Positions 27,715-37,293 of a stretch of 64,000 nucleotides of DNA are shown here, one piece after another. The notes under the pieces were generated by a model that was not told where the DNA came from, ran no database searches, and worked only from the letters and a program-made list of their open reading frames with translations. Every line of letters starts with the position of its first letter. Within the stretch, counting starts at the first letter, position 1. A program made the translations under genes and the position numbers. This stretch comes from Methylobacterium sp. Leaf117 (lineage in GTDB: Bacteria; Pseudomonadota; Alphaproteobacteria; Rhizobiales; Beijerinckiaceae), in assembly GCF_001422985.1 (NCBI RefSeq), contig NZ_LMNL01000002.1:59621-123620 (forward strand), in the 5' to 3' direction.

Positions 27715-28680
27715 ATGACGTCATCCACCGAACGGTCCGGGTCCTACGATCTCACCGGCAAGCGCGTCCTGGTTGCGGGGCATCGGGGCATGGTGGGTGC
27801 GGCGCTGGTGCGCCGGCTCGCCTCGGAGAACTGCACCATCCTGACCCTTGGGCGGGACAATGTCGATCTGCGGCGCCAGGCCGAGGTCGAGGCCTGGATG
27901 GCGGCGGAGCGGCCGCAGGCCCTGATCCTGGCCGCCGCCAAGGTCGGCGGGATCGTGGCCAACGACACCTATCCGGCCGACTTCCTCTACGACAACCTCA
28001 TGATCGAGGCCAACCTGATCCAGAGCGCCCATGCGGTCGGCGTCGAGAAGCTGCTCTTCCTCGGCTCCTCCTGCATCTATCCGAAGATGGCGGCCCAGCC
28101 GATGACCGAGGACGCGCTCCTCACCGGGCCCCTCGAGCCGACCAACGAATGGTACGCCATCGCCAAGATCGCCGGGTTGAAGCTGTGCCAGGCCTATCGC
28201 CGCCAGCACGGGGCCGACTTCATCTCGGCCATGCCGACCAACCTGTACGGGCCGGGCGACAATTACGATCCCCAGGGCAGCCACGTCCTGCCCGCCCTCC
28301 TGCGCAAGGTACACGAGGCCCGGCGCGACGCCCGCGACCGCATCACGCTCTGGGGCACCGGAACCCCGTTCCGCGAGTTCCTCCACGTCGACGATCTGGC
28401 CGATGCCTGCATCTTCCTGATGCGGTCGTATTCGGGCGACGGTCCGGTCAATGTCGGCTCGGGCCAGGAAGTCACCATTCGGGCGCTGGCCGAGACCATC
28501 GCGGACGTCCTCGACTGGCAGGGGCAACTGGACTTCGACACCACCAAGCCCGACGGCACCCCGCGCAAGCGCCTCGACACCTCCCGCCTCGAGGCCCTCG
28601 GCTGGCGGCCGCGGATCGGCCTGCGCGACGGGATCGCGGAGGCTTATGCGTGGTTCCGCCACCATCACCCCGAGGCCTGA
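27715..28680 (+). CDS. fcl: GDP-L-fucose synthase
   Basis: A 321-residue extended SDR enzyme that epimerises and reduces GDP-4-keto-6-deoxymannose to GDP-L-fucose with NADPH. The nucleotide loop GHRGMVG is at 22-28, GSSCIYPK near 117-124 holds the catalytic Ser, and NEWYAIAKIAG gives the Tyr-x3-Lys pair. Start ATG at 27715 is the first methionine. gmd, which makes its substrate, follows after 93 bp, so the two form a fucose donor operon for surface polysaccharide; no glycosyltransferases are adjacent. Confidence 0.94.
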   Translation: MTSSTERSGSYDLTGKRVLVAGHRGMVGAALVRRLASENCTILTLGRDNVDLRRQAEVEAWMAAERPQALILAAAKVGGIVANDTYPADFLYDNLMIEANLIQSAHAVGVEKLLFLGSSCIYPKMAAQPMTEDALLTGPLEPTNEWYAIAKIAGLKLCQAYRRQHGADFISAMPTNLYGPGDNYDPQGSHVLPALLRKVHEARRDARDRITLWGTGTPFREFLHVDDLADACIFLMRSYSGDGPVNVGSGQEVTIRALAETIADVLDWQGQLDFDTTKPDGTPRKRLDTSRLEALGWRPRIGLRDGIAEAYAWFRHHHPEA

Positions 28681-28773
28681 CCCGGCCGGTCCCGGGGGCG
28701 CCCCCGGCGAGCCCCGCCCGGCCCGGCCGCTCCACGCCCCTCACTCCCCTCCCGACGCCCTAAGGAGCGACGC

Positions 28774-29829
28774 ATGTCCACGACGCAGAAAACAGCTTTG
28801 ATCACGGGCGTCACAGGACAGGATGGCGGCTATCTCGCCGCCCTGCTCCTCGCGAAGGGCTACATCGTCCACGGCATCAAGCGCCGCTCGTCGTCCTTCA
28901 ACACCGGACGCGTGGACCATCTCTACGACGATCCCCGCTTCGCGCGGACCGACTTCCACATGCATTACGGCGAGCTGACCGACGCCACCAACCTGATCCG
29001 CATCATGCAGGAAACCCTGCCGGACGAGGTCTACAACCTCGGTGCCCAGAGCCACGTCCAGGTCAGCTTCGAGACCCCGGAATACACCGCCAATTCCGAT
29101 GCCATCGGCACCCTGCGCCTGCTGGAGGCGATCCGCATCCTGGGCCTGAGCGAGAAGACGCGCTTCTATCAGGCCTCGACGTCCGAACTCTACGGCAAGG
29201 TCCAGGAGGTGCCCCAGCGCGAGACGACCCCGTTCTATCCGCGCAGCCCCTACGCGGTGGCCAAGCTCTACGCCTACTGGATCGCGGTGAACTACCGCGA
29301 GGCCTACGGCATGCACGCCTCGAACGGCATCCTGTTCAATCACGAGAGCCCGACGCGCGGCGAGACCTTCGTCACCCGCAAGATCACCCGCGCGGTCGCG
29401 GCGATCGAGGTCGGCCGTCAGCCGACGCTGTATCTCGGCAACCTCGATGCCATGCGCGACTGGGGCCATGCCCGCGACTACGTCGCGGGCATGTGGCGCA
29501 TCCTCCAGCAGGAGGTGCCGGACGATTACGTGCTGGCCACCGGCGAGATGCACTCGGTGCGCGAATTCGTCGAGCGCTCCTTCGCGGTGGTCGGCCGGAC
29601 GCTGGTCTGGAGCGGGGAAGGCGTTGACGAGCAGGGCCTCGACGCCAAGACCGGTCAGGTGCTGGTCAAGATCGATCCGGTGTATTTTCGGCCGACGGAG
29701 GTCGACCAGCTTTTGGGCGACCCCACCAAGGCCCGCGAGAAGCTCGGCTGGACCCACACCGTCACCTTCCCGGACCTCGTCGACGAGATGGTGCGCGCCG
29801 ACCTCGCCGCCGCCCAGGCCAACCACTGA
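28774..29829 (+). CDS. gmd: GDP-mannose 4,6-dehydratase
   Basis: A 351-residue extended SDR enzyme converting GDP-D-mannose to GDP-4-keto-6-deoxy-D-mannose. NADP loop [11 protein letters not shown] (11-21), [18 protein letters not shown], the active-site [14 protein letters not shown] and [16 protein letters not shown] with Tyr-x3-Lys, and [16 protein letters not shown], all close to textbook Gmd. AAGGAGCGACGC precedes the ATG. It supplies fcl directly upstream; a strong hairpin follows the stop. Confidence 0.96.
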   Translation: MSTTQKTALITGVTGQDGGYLAALLLAKGYIVHGIKRRSSSFNTGRVDHLYDDPRFARTDFHMHYGELTDATNLIRIMQETLPDEVYNLGAQSHVQVSFETPEYTANSDAIGTLRLLEAIRILGLSEKTRFYQASTSELYGKVQEVPQRETTPFYPRSPYAVAKLYAYWIAVNYREAYGMHASNGILFNHESPTRGETFVTRKITRAVAAIEVGRQPTLYLGNLDAMRDWGHARDYVAGMWRILQQEVPDDYVLATGEMHSVREFVERSFAVVGRTLVWSGEGVDEQGLDAKTGQVLVKIDPVYFRPTEVDQLLGDPTKAREKLGWTHTVTFPDLVDEMVRADLAAAQANH

Positions 29830-29860
29830 GGGACGACGTCCCGATCCTGCTTGTCCAACG

Positions 29861-29900
29861 CGAAACGCCCTCCTGTCCGATCGGACGGGAGGGCGTTTCG
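29861..29900 (+). terminator. Strong hairpin after fcl-gmd
   Basis: CGAAACGCCCTCC pairs perfectly with GGAGGGCGTTTCG, and the inner GTCCGATCGGAC pairs as well, giving a nearly continuous 19-bp stem. As it is symmetric it may also end the minus-strand small gene at 29958. Confidence 0.85.
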
Positions 29901-29908
29901 CTGATGGT

Positions 29909-29940
29909 CGACCGGGCTTGGAGACGACCGGGCTTGGAAC
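29909..29940. repeat. 16-bp tandem duplication
   Basis: Two copies of CGACCGGGCTTGGA(GA/AC), period 16, between the terminator and the end of the 57-residue gene. Confidence 0.7.
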
Positions 29941-29957
29941 GGTCATCCGGCGGCGAA

Positions 29958-30131
29958 TCAGTCGATGGCGCGGGCCACCGGGCAGGCCGAGCGGATCGTC
30001 TCCGGCAGAGCCGTGTAGTCGGAATACCCGGCCTCGCGCGCCATCGCGTCCAGGGCAGAACTCGCGTCGAGAGCACTGCCGGTCCAGAGAACGGCGCCAT
30101 TGGTCTGCTGACGGACCTCGAAGATGCTCAT
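29958..30131 (-). CDS. 57-residue hypothetical protein
   Basis: A small ORF reading MSIFEVRQQTNGAVLWTGSA and then about 37 more residues, ending in VARAID. ATG at 30131 follows GAGGG with a long 10-nt spacer. The codon pattern has the strong GC third positions of real genes here, and the predicted fold is a beta strand pair followed by helices. It has no membrane segment and no recognised family. It sits alone between the fcl-gmd terminator and the divergent efflux operon. Confidence 0.6.
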   Translation of the reverse strand: MSIFEVRQQTNGAVLWTGSALDASSALDAMAREAGYSDYTALPETIRSACPVARAID

Positions 30132-30315
30132 GATTGGTTAACCCTCGCGAAGGAAAGGTCTATCCCTCTCTCAACGTGATGCGTGGCGAAAAGTTGCAGG
30201 GTTTCTTGCTCCCCGACCGCTCGTCGGTGCCGCGATCGGCCGTGCCCGGGGATACGCCATGAAAACGCCGGCCTCCTGCACCAGACATCGGCCTCCCGTC
30301 GTCGCCGAGCGAGTC

Positions 30316-31551
30316 ATGCAGCCCCTTCGCTCCCCGATGTGCGGTCCCGGATCCCGCTTCGCCATCGCTCTCGCCGCTTCCCTCATGGCTGGCGCGTTCG
30401 CGACAGGTGGCAGGGCCTGGGCCGCCGAGCCCGCCTCCGTGCCGGAGCCCGCCGCGGTGGCGCCGGCCGTCACGGTGGTCGCAGCCGTGGAGCGCGCGGT
30501 GATCGAGCGTGCGGTGGTCACCGGAACCCTGGTGCCCCGCGACGAAATCCTGGTGGCTCCGGAGATCGAGGGCACCCGCATCACCGAATTGCTGGTGGAG
30601 GAGGGCGCGCAGGTCGCGCGCGGCCAGCCCCTGGCCCGCCTCTCCCTCGAGATGATCGTGACCCAGGAAGCCGCCAATGTCGCCACCCTGGCCAAGGCGC
30701 AGGCCGCGATCATCCAGGCCCGCAGCCAGATCGTTCAGGCCGAGGCCGCGCAGGTGGAGGCGAACCTGGCGCTCGAGCGCACCCGCAGCCTCGTCCGCAC
30801 CGGCAACGCCACCGCCGTGACCTTGGAACAGCGCATCTCGACCGCACAGGGCAACGAGGGCCGTCTCGCCGCCGCCCGCGGCGGCCTTCAGCTCGCCCAG
30901 GCCGATCTCGAAACCGCGCGGGCGCAGGGCGCCGAGATCGCCCTGCGCCGCGCCCGCACCGAGATCCGGGCCCCCGAGGCGGGGATCGTCAGCCGGCGCA
31001 CCGCGCGGGTCGGTGCCACCGCCACGGCGGCCGGTGAGCCGATGTTCCGGCTGATCGCCCGCGGCGAGATCGAGCTTGAGGGAGAGATTCCCGAGGTCTG
31101 GATGCCGCGCCTGCATGTGGGCGACCCGGTCCAGCTCGATTGGGACGAGGGCCGGACCCTGCGGGGCCGCGTCCGCCGCATCGATCCGGAGATCGACCGC
31201 GCCACCCGCCTCGGCCGCGTCCGCATCAGCCTCGATCCCGACCCCACCCTGCGCATCGGCGCCTTCGCGCGCGGCAAGGTCGAGGTCGCCCGCCGAACCG
31301 GCGTCGCGGTGCCGCTCTCCGCCGTGCTCTACGCCGCCGATGGTGCCGCGAGCGTCTTCGTGGTGGCGAAAGACCACGTCGAAGCGCGCCGCATCGTTCC
31401 GGGCCTCGCGGCAGAGGGCTTCATGGAGATCCGCTCCGGCGTGCAGGCGGACGAGGCGGTAGTGGCCCGCGCCAGCAGCTTCCTGCGCGACGGGGATCGC
31501 GTCCGGGCCGTCGTCCCGCCCCTGAAGGCGGCCGATGCCGCTCCCCGCTGA
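30316..31551 (+). CDS. RND efflux periplasmic adaptor (membrane fusion protein)
   Basis: About 411 residues. A signal peptide (FAIALAASLMAGAFATGGRAWA) is followed by the barrel-sandwich half EGTRITELLVEEGAQVARGQPLARL, a helical hairpin of about 110 residues, the second half RTEIRAPEAGIVSRRTARVG and beta-barrel and membrane-proximal domains. It bridges the inner-membrane pump at 31564 and an outer-membrane channel, which is not in the window. ATG 30316 gives a normal signal peptide; ATG 30259 would add 19 residues. The pump gene starts 12 bp after its stop, so they are co-transcribed. Confidence 0.9.
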   Translation: MQPLRSPMCGPGSRFAIALAASLMAGAFATGGRAWAAEPASVPEPAAVAPAVTVVAAVERAVIERAVVTGTLVPRDEILVAPEIEGTRITELLVEEGAQVARGQPLARLSLEMIVTQEAANVATLAKAQAAIIQARSQIVQAEAAQVEANLALERTRSLVRTGNATAVTLEQRISTAQGNEGRLAAARGGLQLAQADLETARAQGAEIALRRARTEIRAPEAGIVSRRTARVGATATAAGEPMFRLIARGEIELEGEIPEVWMPRLHVGDPVQLDWDEGRTLRGRVRRIDPEIDRATRLGRVRISLDPDPTLRIGAFARGKVEVARRTGVAVPLSAVLYAADGAASVFVVAKDHVEARRIVPGLAAEGFMEIRSGVQADEAVVARASSFLRDGDRVRAVVPPLKAADAAPR

Positions 31552-31563
31552 TCGGACCATCCC

Positions 31564-34500
31564 ATGCGGTTGAACATCTCGGCCTGGGCGATCCGCAAAC
31601 CGATCCCCTCGCTCGTCCTCTTCCTGGTGCTGGTCGTCCTCGGGCTGGTCAGCTTCCGCGCCCTGCCGATCACGCGCTTCCCCAACATCGACATCCCGAT
31701 CGTGTCGGTCCAGGTCCTGCAATCGGGGGCGGCCCCGTCCGAGCTGCAGACCCAGGTCACCAAGGTGGTCGAGGACGCGGTGGCGGGGGTGAAGGGCGTC
31801 AAGCACGTCATCTCGACGATCTCGGAAGGCGTCTCCAGCACCACCATCGAGTTCCGCCTGGAGGTGAACAGCGACCGGGCGGTCAACGACGTCAAGGACG
31901 CCCTCTCGAAGGTCCGGGTGAACCTGCCCCGCACCATCGAGGAGCCGATCATCAACCGCGTCGAGATCGCGGGCCTTCCCATCATGATCTACGGCGCCTC
32001 GGCGCCCGCGATGACCCCGGAGGACCTGTCCTGGCTCATCGACGACGTCATCGCCAGGCAAGTCCAGAGCGTGAAGGGCGTCGGCGGCGTCGAGCGCCTC
32101 GGCGGCGTCGCCCGCGAGGTCCGCGTGACCCTGAAGCCCGACCGCCTGCTGGCCCTCGGCATCACGGCGGCCGACGTCAATCGGCAACTGCGCCTCACCG
32201 CCGCCGACATGGCCGGCGGGCGTGGCGAACTCGGTGGCCAGGAGCAGTCGATCCGGACCCTGGCGGGTGCCGCCAGCCTCGACACCCTGGCGGAGACCTC
32301 GATCATCGTGCCGGGCGGCCGCAAGGTGCGCCTCGACGAACTCGCCACCCTGGTCGACGGCTCGGAGGAGCCCCGCACCTTCGCCCGCTTCAACGGCGAG
32401 CCGGTCGTCGCCTTCGCGATCTCGCGCTCCACCGGCGCCAGCGACGCCGAGGTCGCGGTCGGCGTGGCCAAGCGCATCGCGGAACTAGGGAGCCGCTACC
32501 CGGGCGTGCGCTTCGACCTGATCGACACCTCCGTCATCAACACGGTGGGCAATTACCACTCGGCGATGCTGAGCCTCGTTGAGGGCGCCGCCCTGGCGGT
32601 GATCGTGGTGTTCCTGTTCCTGCGCGACTGGCGCGCGACCCTGATCGCCTCGATCGCGCTCCCGCTCTCGGTGCTGCCGACCTTCTGGGTGATGAGTACC
32701 CTCGGTTTCTCCCTGAACGCCGTCAGCCTGCTCGCCATCACGCTGGTGACCGGCATCCTCGTCGACGATGCCATCGTGGAGATCGAGAACATCGTCCGGC
32801 ACATGCGCATGGGCAAGTCGCCCTACCGCGCCGCCCTGGAAGCCGCCGACGAGATCGGGCTCGCCGTCATCGCCATCACGGCGACGATCATGGCGATCTT
32901 CGCGCCCGTCTCGTTCATGAGCGGCATCGCCGGACAGTATTTCAAGCAGTTCGGCCTCACCATCGCGGCGGCGGTGTTCATGTCGCTCCTAGTGGCGCGC
33001 CTGATCACGCCTCTGCTCGCCGCGTATTTCCTGCGCGACCACGGCCCCGACCTGACGCGGGACGGGCCCGTCATGCGCGGCTACACCCGCGTGGTCGCCT
33101 GGTCGGTGCGCCACAAGTTCATCACACTGGTGCTCGGTTTGGCCTGCTTTGCCGGGTCGATCCTGTCGACCGGGCTGCTGCCGGCGGGCTTCCTGCCGGC
33201 GGAGGACGCGGCCCGCACCATCTTCGTGGTCGAGTTGCCGCCCGGCGCGCGCCTCGCCGACACCACGCGGGTCACCGACAGCCTGGTGGAACGCATCCGC
33301 GCCCTGCCGGAGGTACGCAGCGTCTTCATCGACGGCGGCCGCCAATTGCCGGGGAAGAAGGAGGTGCGGCTCGCCACCTTCACCATCAATCTCACCCCGA
33401 AGAACACCCGCCACCGCACCCAGAAGCAGGTCGATACCGCCGTGCGGGCGATCCTGCACGAGGAGCCCGACATCCGGTTCTGGGCCCTGCGCGAGGGCGG
33501 CCAGCGCGACGTCACCCTGATCGTTTCCGGCCCGGACAAGACCGTGGTGGCCGATACGGCGGCCAAGCTTCAGCGCGAGGCGGCGCGCGTTCCCCACCTC
33601 GTCAACGTGCTCTCGACGGCGCCCCTCGACCGCACCGAGATCCGCATCCGCCCGAAGCCCGGCGTCGCGGCCGAACTCGGCGTCTCCACCGATCTCATCG
33701 CCGAGACCGTGCGGGTGGGCACCATCGGCGACATCGGTGCGAATCTCGCCAAGTTCAACACCATCGACCGGCAGGTGCCGATCCGCGTGCAACTGCCCGA
33801 ACGCCTGCGCGGCGACCTCTCGCAGCTCGAAACCCTCAAGGTCCCGGTGAAGGGCGGGGGGGCGGTGCCGCTCTCCACGGTGGCGGATCTCAGCCTCGGG
33901 CGCGGCCCCACCGCGATCGACCGCTACGACCGCGCCATCCGGGTGGCGCTGGAAGCCGACATGGAGGGGTCCGATGCCCTGGGCTCGCTCATTGCCGCGA
34001 TCCTCGACCTTCCCACCGCGAAGGACCTTCCGCCCGGCGTGACCATCCGGCAGACCGGCGACGCCGAAGTGATGGGCGAGGTGTTCGAAGGCTTTGCCCT
34101 CGCCATGGGCGCCGGCCTGATGATGGTGTTCGGCGTGCTCGTGCTGCTGTTCGGCAACTTCCTGCAGCCGCTGACCATCCTGTTCTCGCTGCCGCTCTCC
34201 ATCGGCGGCGCCATCCTGGGCCTGCTGATCTTCAACAAGCCGATCTCGATGCCGGTGGTGATCGGCATCCTCATGCTGATGGGCGTGGTGACCAAGAACG
34301 CCATCATGCTGGTGGACTTCGCCGTCGAGGAGATGGCACGCGGGGTCGACCGCGTCACCGCGATCGTCGATGCGGGCCGCAAGCGCGCCCGGCCGATCGT
34401 GATGACCACCATCGCGATGGCGGCCGGCATGGTGCCCTCAGCCATGGCGCTCGGCATCGGTGGCGAGTTCCGGGCGCCGATGGCGATCGCGGTGATCGGT

Positions 34501-34704
34501 GGCCTCATCGTCTCCACCGGCCTGTCGCTGATCTTCGTGCCGGCGATCTTCATCCTGGTGGACGACCTGTCGCGCCTGTTCGTGCGTGTCTTCGGCCGCT
34601 TCATCGGCGCGGTGGACGAGCCGACGGAAGGCGCCTTCGCGCTGCCGTCAACGCCCTCGGCCAACGACCCGAAGCCGTTCCAGCCCCGCATCGCGGCGGA
34701 GTAG
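31564..34704 (+). CDS. RND-family efflux transporter permease
   Basis: A 1046-residue proton-driven inner-membrane pump of the AcrB/MexB superfamily with 12 spans and two large periplasmic loops. Visible motifs: ISAWAIRKPIPSLVLF in TM1, PNIDIPIVSV after it, the TM4 proton relay GILVDDAIVEIENI with two adjacent Asp, and FMSGIAGQYFKQFGLTI; the second half has MGVVTKNAIMLVDFA. Sequence favours the branch of multidrug/solvent pumps without assigned substrate rather than metal (CusA) pumps. A clear terminator follows, and no outer-membrane factor is in the operon. Confidence 0.93.
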   Translation: MRLNISAWAIRKPIPSLVLFLVLVVLGLVSFRALPITRFPNIDIPIVSVQVLQSGAAPSELQTQVTKVVEDAVAGVKGVKHVISTISEGVSSTTIEFRLEVNSDRAVNDVKDALSKVRVNLPRTIEEPIINRVEIAGLPIMIYGASAPAMTPEDLSWLIDDVIARQVQSVKGVGGVERLGGVAREVRVTLKPDRLLALGITAADVNRQLRLTAADMAGGRGELGGQEQSIRTLAGAASLDTLAETSIIVPGGRKVRLDELATLVDGSEEPRTFARFNGEPVVAFAISRSTGASDAEVAVGVAKRIAELGSRYPGVRFDLIDTSVINTVGNYHSAMLSLVEGAALAVIVVFLFLRDWRATLIASIALPLSVLPTFWVMSTLGFSLNAVSLLAITLVTGILVDDAIVEIENIVRHMRMGKSPYRAALEAADEIGLAVIAITATIMAIFAPVSFMSGIAGQYFKQFGLTIAAAVFMSLLVARLITPLLAAYFLRDHGPDLTRDGPVMRGYTRVVAWSVRHKFITLVLGLACFAGSILSTGLLPAGFLPAEDAARTIFVVELPPGARLADTTRVTDSLVERIRALPEVRSVFIDGGRQLPGKKEVRLATFTINLTPKNTRHRTQKQVDTAVRAILHEEPDIRFWALREGGQRDVTLIVSGPDKTVVADTAAKLQREAARVPHLVNVLSTAPLDRTEIRIRPKPGVAAELGVSTDLIAETVRVGTIGDIGANLAKFNTIDRQVPIRVQLPERLRGDLSQLETLKVPVKGGGAVPLSTVADLSLGRGPTAIDRYDRAIRVALEADMEGSDALGSLIAAILDLPTAKDLPPGVTIRQTGDAEVMGEVFEGFALAMGAGLMMVFGVLVLLFGNFLQPLTILFSLPLSIGGAILGLLIFNKPISMPVVIGILMLMGVVTKNAIMLVDFAVEEMARGVDRVTAIVDAGRKRARPIVMTTIAMAAGMVPSAMALGIGGEFRAPMAIAVIGGLIVSTGLSLIFVPAIFILVDDLSRLFVRVFGRFIGAVDEPTEGAFALPSTPSANDPKPFQPRIAAE

Positions 34705-34737
34705 GGCGAAGCCAGCGACGCCGGGATGGCCCTTGAA

Positions 34738-34773
34738 CGAAAACGCCCGGACCTCTCGGCCCGGGCGTTTTCG
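34738..34773 (+). terminator. Terminator after the RND operon
   Basis: CGAAAACGCCCGG and CCGGGCGTTTTCG form a perfect 13-bp stem around a 10-nt loop. Symmetry lets it work for the convergent minus-strand gene at 34815 as well. Confidence 0.85.
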
Positions 34774-34814
34774 TCAGTGTCGCGAAGAGGTTCGCTGCCG
34801 CGAACCCAAAAGCT

Positions 34815-35009
34815 TCAGCCCTCGGTGCGGGCCGCGAGGCGGCTTGCGGCGAAGCAGAGGCCGCCGGCGACGATGAACAGCACCACGAAGGTCTTCACAG
34901 TGGCGTAGAACAGGGCCGGCTCGATGCCCGCATCCGTATACAGCACGGCGCCGATGGCGGTGATCGGCAGGAGCAGGAGAATCAGGAGGGGGGTCAGCGG
35001 GCTGTTCAT
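34815..35009 (-). CDS. Small two-span membrane protein
   Basis: A 64-residue protein with two hydrophobic segments, LTPLLILLLLPITAIGAVLY and ATVKTFVVLFIVAGGLCFAAS, and a short basic C-terminus. No family recognised. ATG at 35009 follows GAGGTTGAGAG. It lies downstream of the histidine kinase gene (149-bp gap) and convergent to the RND operon. Confidence 0.65.
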   Translation of the reverse strand: MNSPLTPLLILLLLPITAIGAVLYTDAGIEPALFYATVKTFVVLFIVAGGLCFAASRLAARTEG

Positions 35010-35158
35010 GCGGGTCTCTCAACCTCTGTCGGACCCGGTTCACCGGACCGTGTGGCGTTCACTGCCTTCCCCATAGCATCGCGGGGCAGTGCGCGCCAAG
35101 ATCGTCTGGCCAAGCTCCTGCGGGACCGAGACGCTACGGCACGAACGAAGAAGCCCGG

Positions 35159-36565
35159 TCAGGCGGGAATTCGCACGGTCGCGCGCAGGCCGCCGAGCGG
35201 ACTGTCGTGCAGGGCGACGTCTCCGCCATGGGCGCGGGCGATGTCGCGGGCGATGGAGAGGCCGAGCCCGGACCCGCCGGCATCCTGGCGCGCGTCGTCG
35301 AGGCGCACGAAGGGCTTGAACACCTCCTCCCGCTGATCGGCGGGAATGCCCGGTCCGTCATCGTCGATGGAGACCAGAAAGGCGCGGTGCTCGCGCCGGC
35401 CCGTGATCAGCACGGTGTCGCCGTAGCGGGCTGCGTTGGCGGCGAGGTTGAACAGGCAGCGCCGCATCGCGTCCGGCCGAAGTGTCACGTGGAGGGACGT
35501 CACGTCCGGGTGATGGTCCATTTCCACCGCGTCCACATGGGCGCCGAGGCGCTCCACATCGGTGCGCAGGTCCTCCAGCAGGGCGCGCATGTCGGTCGGC
35601 ACCGCCGCCTCGCCCGAATCGCCGCGCGCGAAGGCGAGATAGGCCTCCAGCATCCGGCTCATCTCATCGACGTCGCGCTGCAGATCCTCGACCTCCGGGG
35701 TCTGCTCGACCAGCGCGAGGGAGAGCTTGAAGCGCGTGATGATGGTGCGCAGGTCGTGGCTGACCCCGTTGAGCATGGTCGTGCGCTGCTCCATCGCCCG
35801 CTCGATGCGTCGCTTCATCTCGATGAAGGCATGGCCCGCCTGACGGACCTCGCGGGCGCCGCGCGGCCGGAACTCGATCTCACGCCCCTTGCCGAAGCTC
35901 TCGGCCACGGCGGCGAGACGCAGGATCGGCTTGATCTGGTTGCGCAGAAACAGGATGGCGACGCCGAGCAGCACCAGCGACGATCCGCTCATCCACAGCA
36001 GGAAGATGTGCGAATTCGAGGCATAGGCCATGCTGCGCCGGGCGGTGACGCGCATCACCCCGTCGGGGATCGCCACCCGGATCTCGATGAGGCTGGAGCG
36101 GCCCACCGTATCGATCCAGTAGGGCCGGCGGATCTGGCGCCGGATCTCGTCGGAGAGGGCTTCGTCGAGGATCGAGAAGAACGGGCGCGGCCCCGCCGGC
36201 GGGAGCTTGGCCCCTTTCAGGATGTCGACGTCGAGGTTGAGCCGGTCGTTGGCGATCCGGGTCAGGGTCTCGGAATCCTTGTCCTGCGGATAGCTCTCGT
36301 AGATGTCGATCAGCGCGGCGACGTCGGCCGTGACGGCGGCGGAGAGACGCCGCGTCACGAGCTGCCAGTGCCGCTCCATGAAGGTGTAGGCGATCACCGA
36401 TTGGAGCAGCACCACGGGCGCGATGATGATGATCAGGGAGCGGGCATAGAGCCCCTTGGGCAGCACGTCGCCGATGGCGCGGCTGAGCAGCCGCCACAGG
36501 CGGGCCGGGCGGGGCAGGGCGGCGAGACGGGTCGCGGTGCGCTGCAGGAGGCCGGAGGCGGCCAT
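35159..36565 (-). CDS. Sensor histidine kinase, EnvZ/OmpR-partner type
   Basis: A 468-residue membrane kinase. First span SLIIIIAPVVLLQSVIAYTF (43-62), a periplasmic domain of about 120 residues, second span IFLLWMSGSSLVLLGVAILFL (187-207), a HAMP linker, the H-box LNGVSHDLRTIITRFKL with phospho-accepting His270, and the ATPase domain (NLAANAARYG, DDDGPGIP, GGSGLGLSIA). The response regulator gene ends 5 bp upstream and a MarR gene precedes that, so the three form one operon. The signal is unknown. Confidence 0.92.
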   Translation of the reverse strand: MAASGLLQRTATRLAALPRPARLWRLLSRAIGDVLPKGLYARSLIIIIAPVVLLQSVIAYTFMERHWQLVTRRLSAAVTADVAALIDIYESYPQDKDSETLTRIANDRLNLDVDILKGAKLPPAGPRPFFSILDEALSDEIRRQIRRPYWIDTVGRSSLIEIRVAIPDGVMRVTARRSMAYASNSHIFLLWMSGSSLVLLGVAILFLRNQIKPILRLAAVAESFGKGREIEFRPRGAREVRQAGHAFIEMKRRIERAMEQRTTMLNGVSHDLRTIITRFKLSLALVEQTPEVEDLQRDVDEMSRMLEAYLAFARGDSGEAAVPTDMRALLEDLRTDVERLGAHVDAVEMDHHPDVTSLHVTLRPDAMRRCLFNLAANAARYGDTVLITGRREHRAFLVSIDDDGPGIPADQREEVFKPFVRLDDARQDAGGSGLGLSIARDIARAHGGDVALHDSPLGGLRATVRIPA

Positions 36566-36570
36566 GCGGA

Positions 36571-37293
36571 TCAGTCGATTGCGAGGCGGTAACCGACGCC
36601 CCGCACCGTCTGCAGGAACAAGGGATTGGTCGGATCGACCTCGGTCTTCCGGCGCAGACGGTTGATCTGCACATCGATGCTGCGTTCGGCGGCGAGGCCC
36701 CCGCTCCCGGCCAGCGCCTCACGCTCCACGTTGGCCCCACCGGCCTGCGCCAGGATGGTCAGGATTTCCCGCTCCCGCTCGGTGATGCGGATGGTCTCGT
36801 CCTCGCGGCGCAGCTCGCCCCGGTCGATGCGATAGGAGAACGGGCCGAAGGTCACGGTGTCGTGCCCCCGGGCCCGGCCGCCATCGTCGCTGCGCCGCTT
36901 GATGATGTTGGACAGGCGCAGGATCAGTTCGCGCGGCTCGAAAGGCTTGGGCAGATAGTCGTCGGCACCGATCTCGAGACCCATCACCCGGTCGTTGGGG
37001 TTCGAGCGGGCGGTCAGCATCAGGATGGGGACGCGCGAGGTCTGGCGCACTTCGCGGGCATAGTCGAAGCCGCTCTCACCCGGCATCATCACGTCGAGCA
37101 CCAGGGCGTCGAAGACGAAGCACTGTGCCTTGATCCGGGCCTCCGGGACGTTGCCGGCGGACGTCACCCGAAATCCCTGTTCGTAGAGGAAACGGGACAG
37201 CAGCTCGCGCACGCGGCGGTCGTCGTCGACCACCAGGATGTGCGGCGCATGGTCGGGCAGTTCGCTGCCCAGGCGCGGGCTGGGCGCGGCCAT
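36571..37293 (-). CDS. OmpR-family response regulator, PetR-like
   Basis: A 240-residue regulator: receiver domain with acidic VDDD at 22-25, phospho-acceptor Asp67 in VLDVMMPG, TAR and KPF motifs, then an OmpR/PhoB winged helix ending SIDVQINRLRRKTE and VRGVGYRL. It overlaps the MarR gene by one base (TGATG), showing translational coupling. The MarR-OmpR pair resembles petP-petR of Rhodobacter capsulatus; here it is joined by its kinase. Confidence 0.92.
   Translation of the reverse strand: MAAPSPRLGSELPDHAPHILVVDDDRRVRELLSRFLYEQGFRVTSAGNVPEARIKAQCFVFDALVLDVMMPGESGFDYAREVRQTSRVPILMLTARSNPNDRVMGLEIGADDYLPKPFEPRELILRLSNIIKRRSDDGGRARGHDTVTFGPFSYRIDRGELRREDETIRITEREREILTILAQAGGANVEREALAGSGGLAAERSIDVQINRLRRKTEVDPTNPLFLQTVRGVGYRLAID

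Noticed and set aside
30160..32187. A 675-codon minus-strand frame opposite the RND operon
   Set aside because: Antisense shadow; no motif or start signal, and the plus-strand genes are unambiguous.
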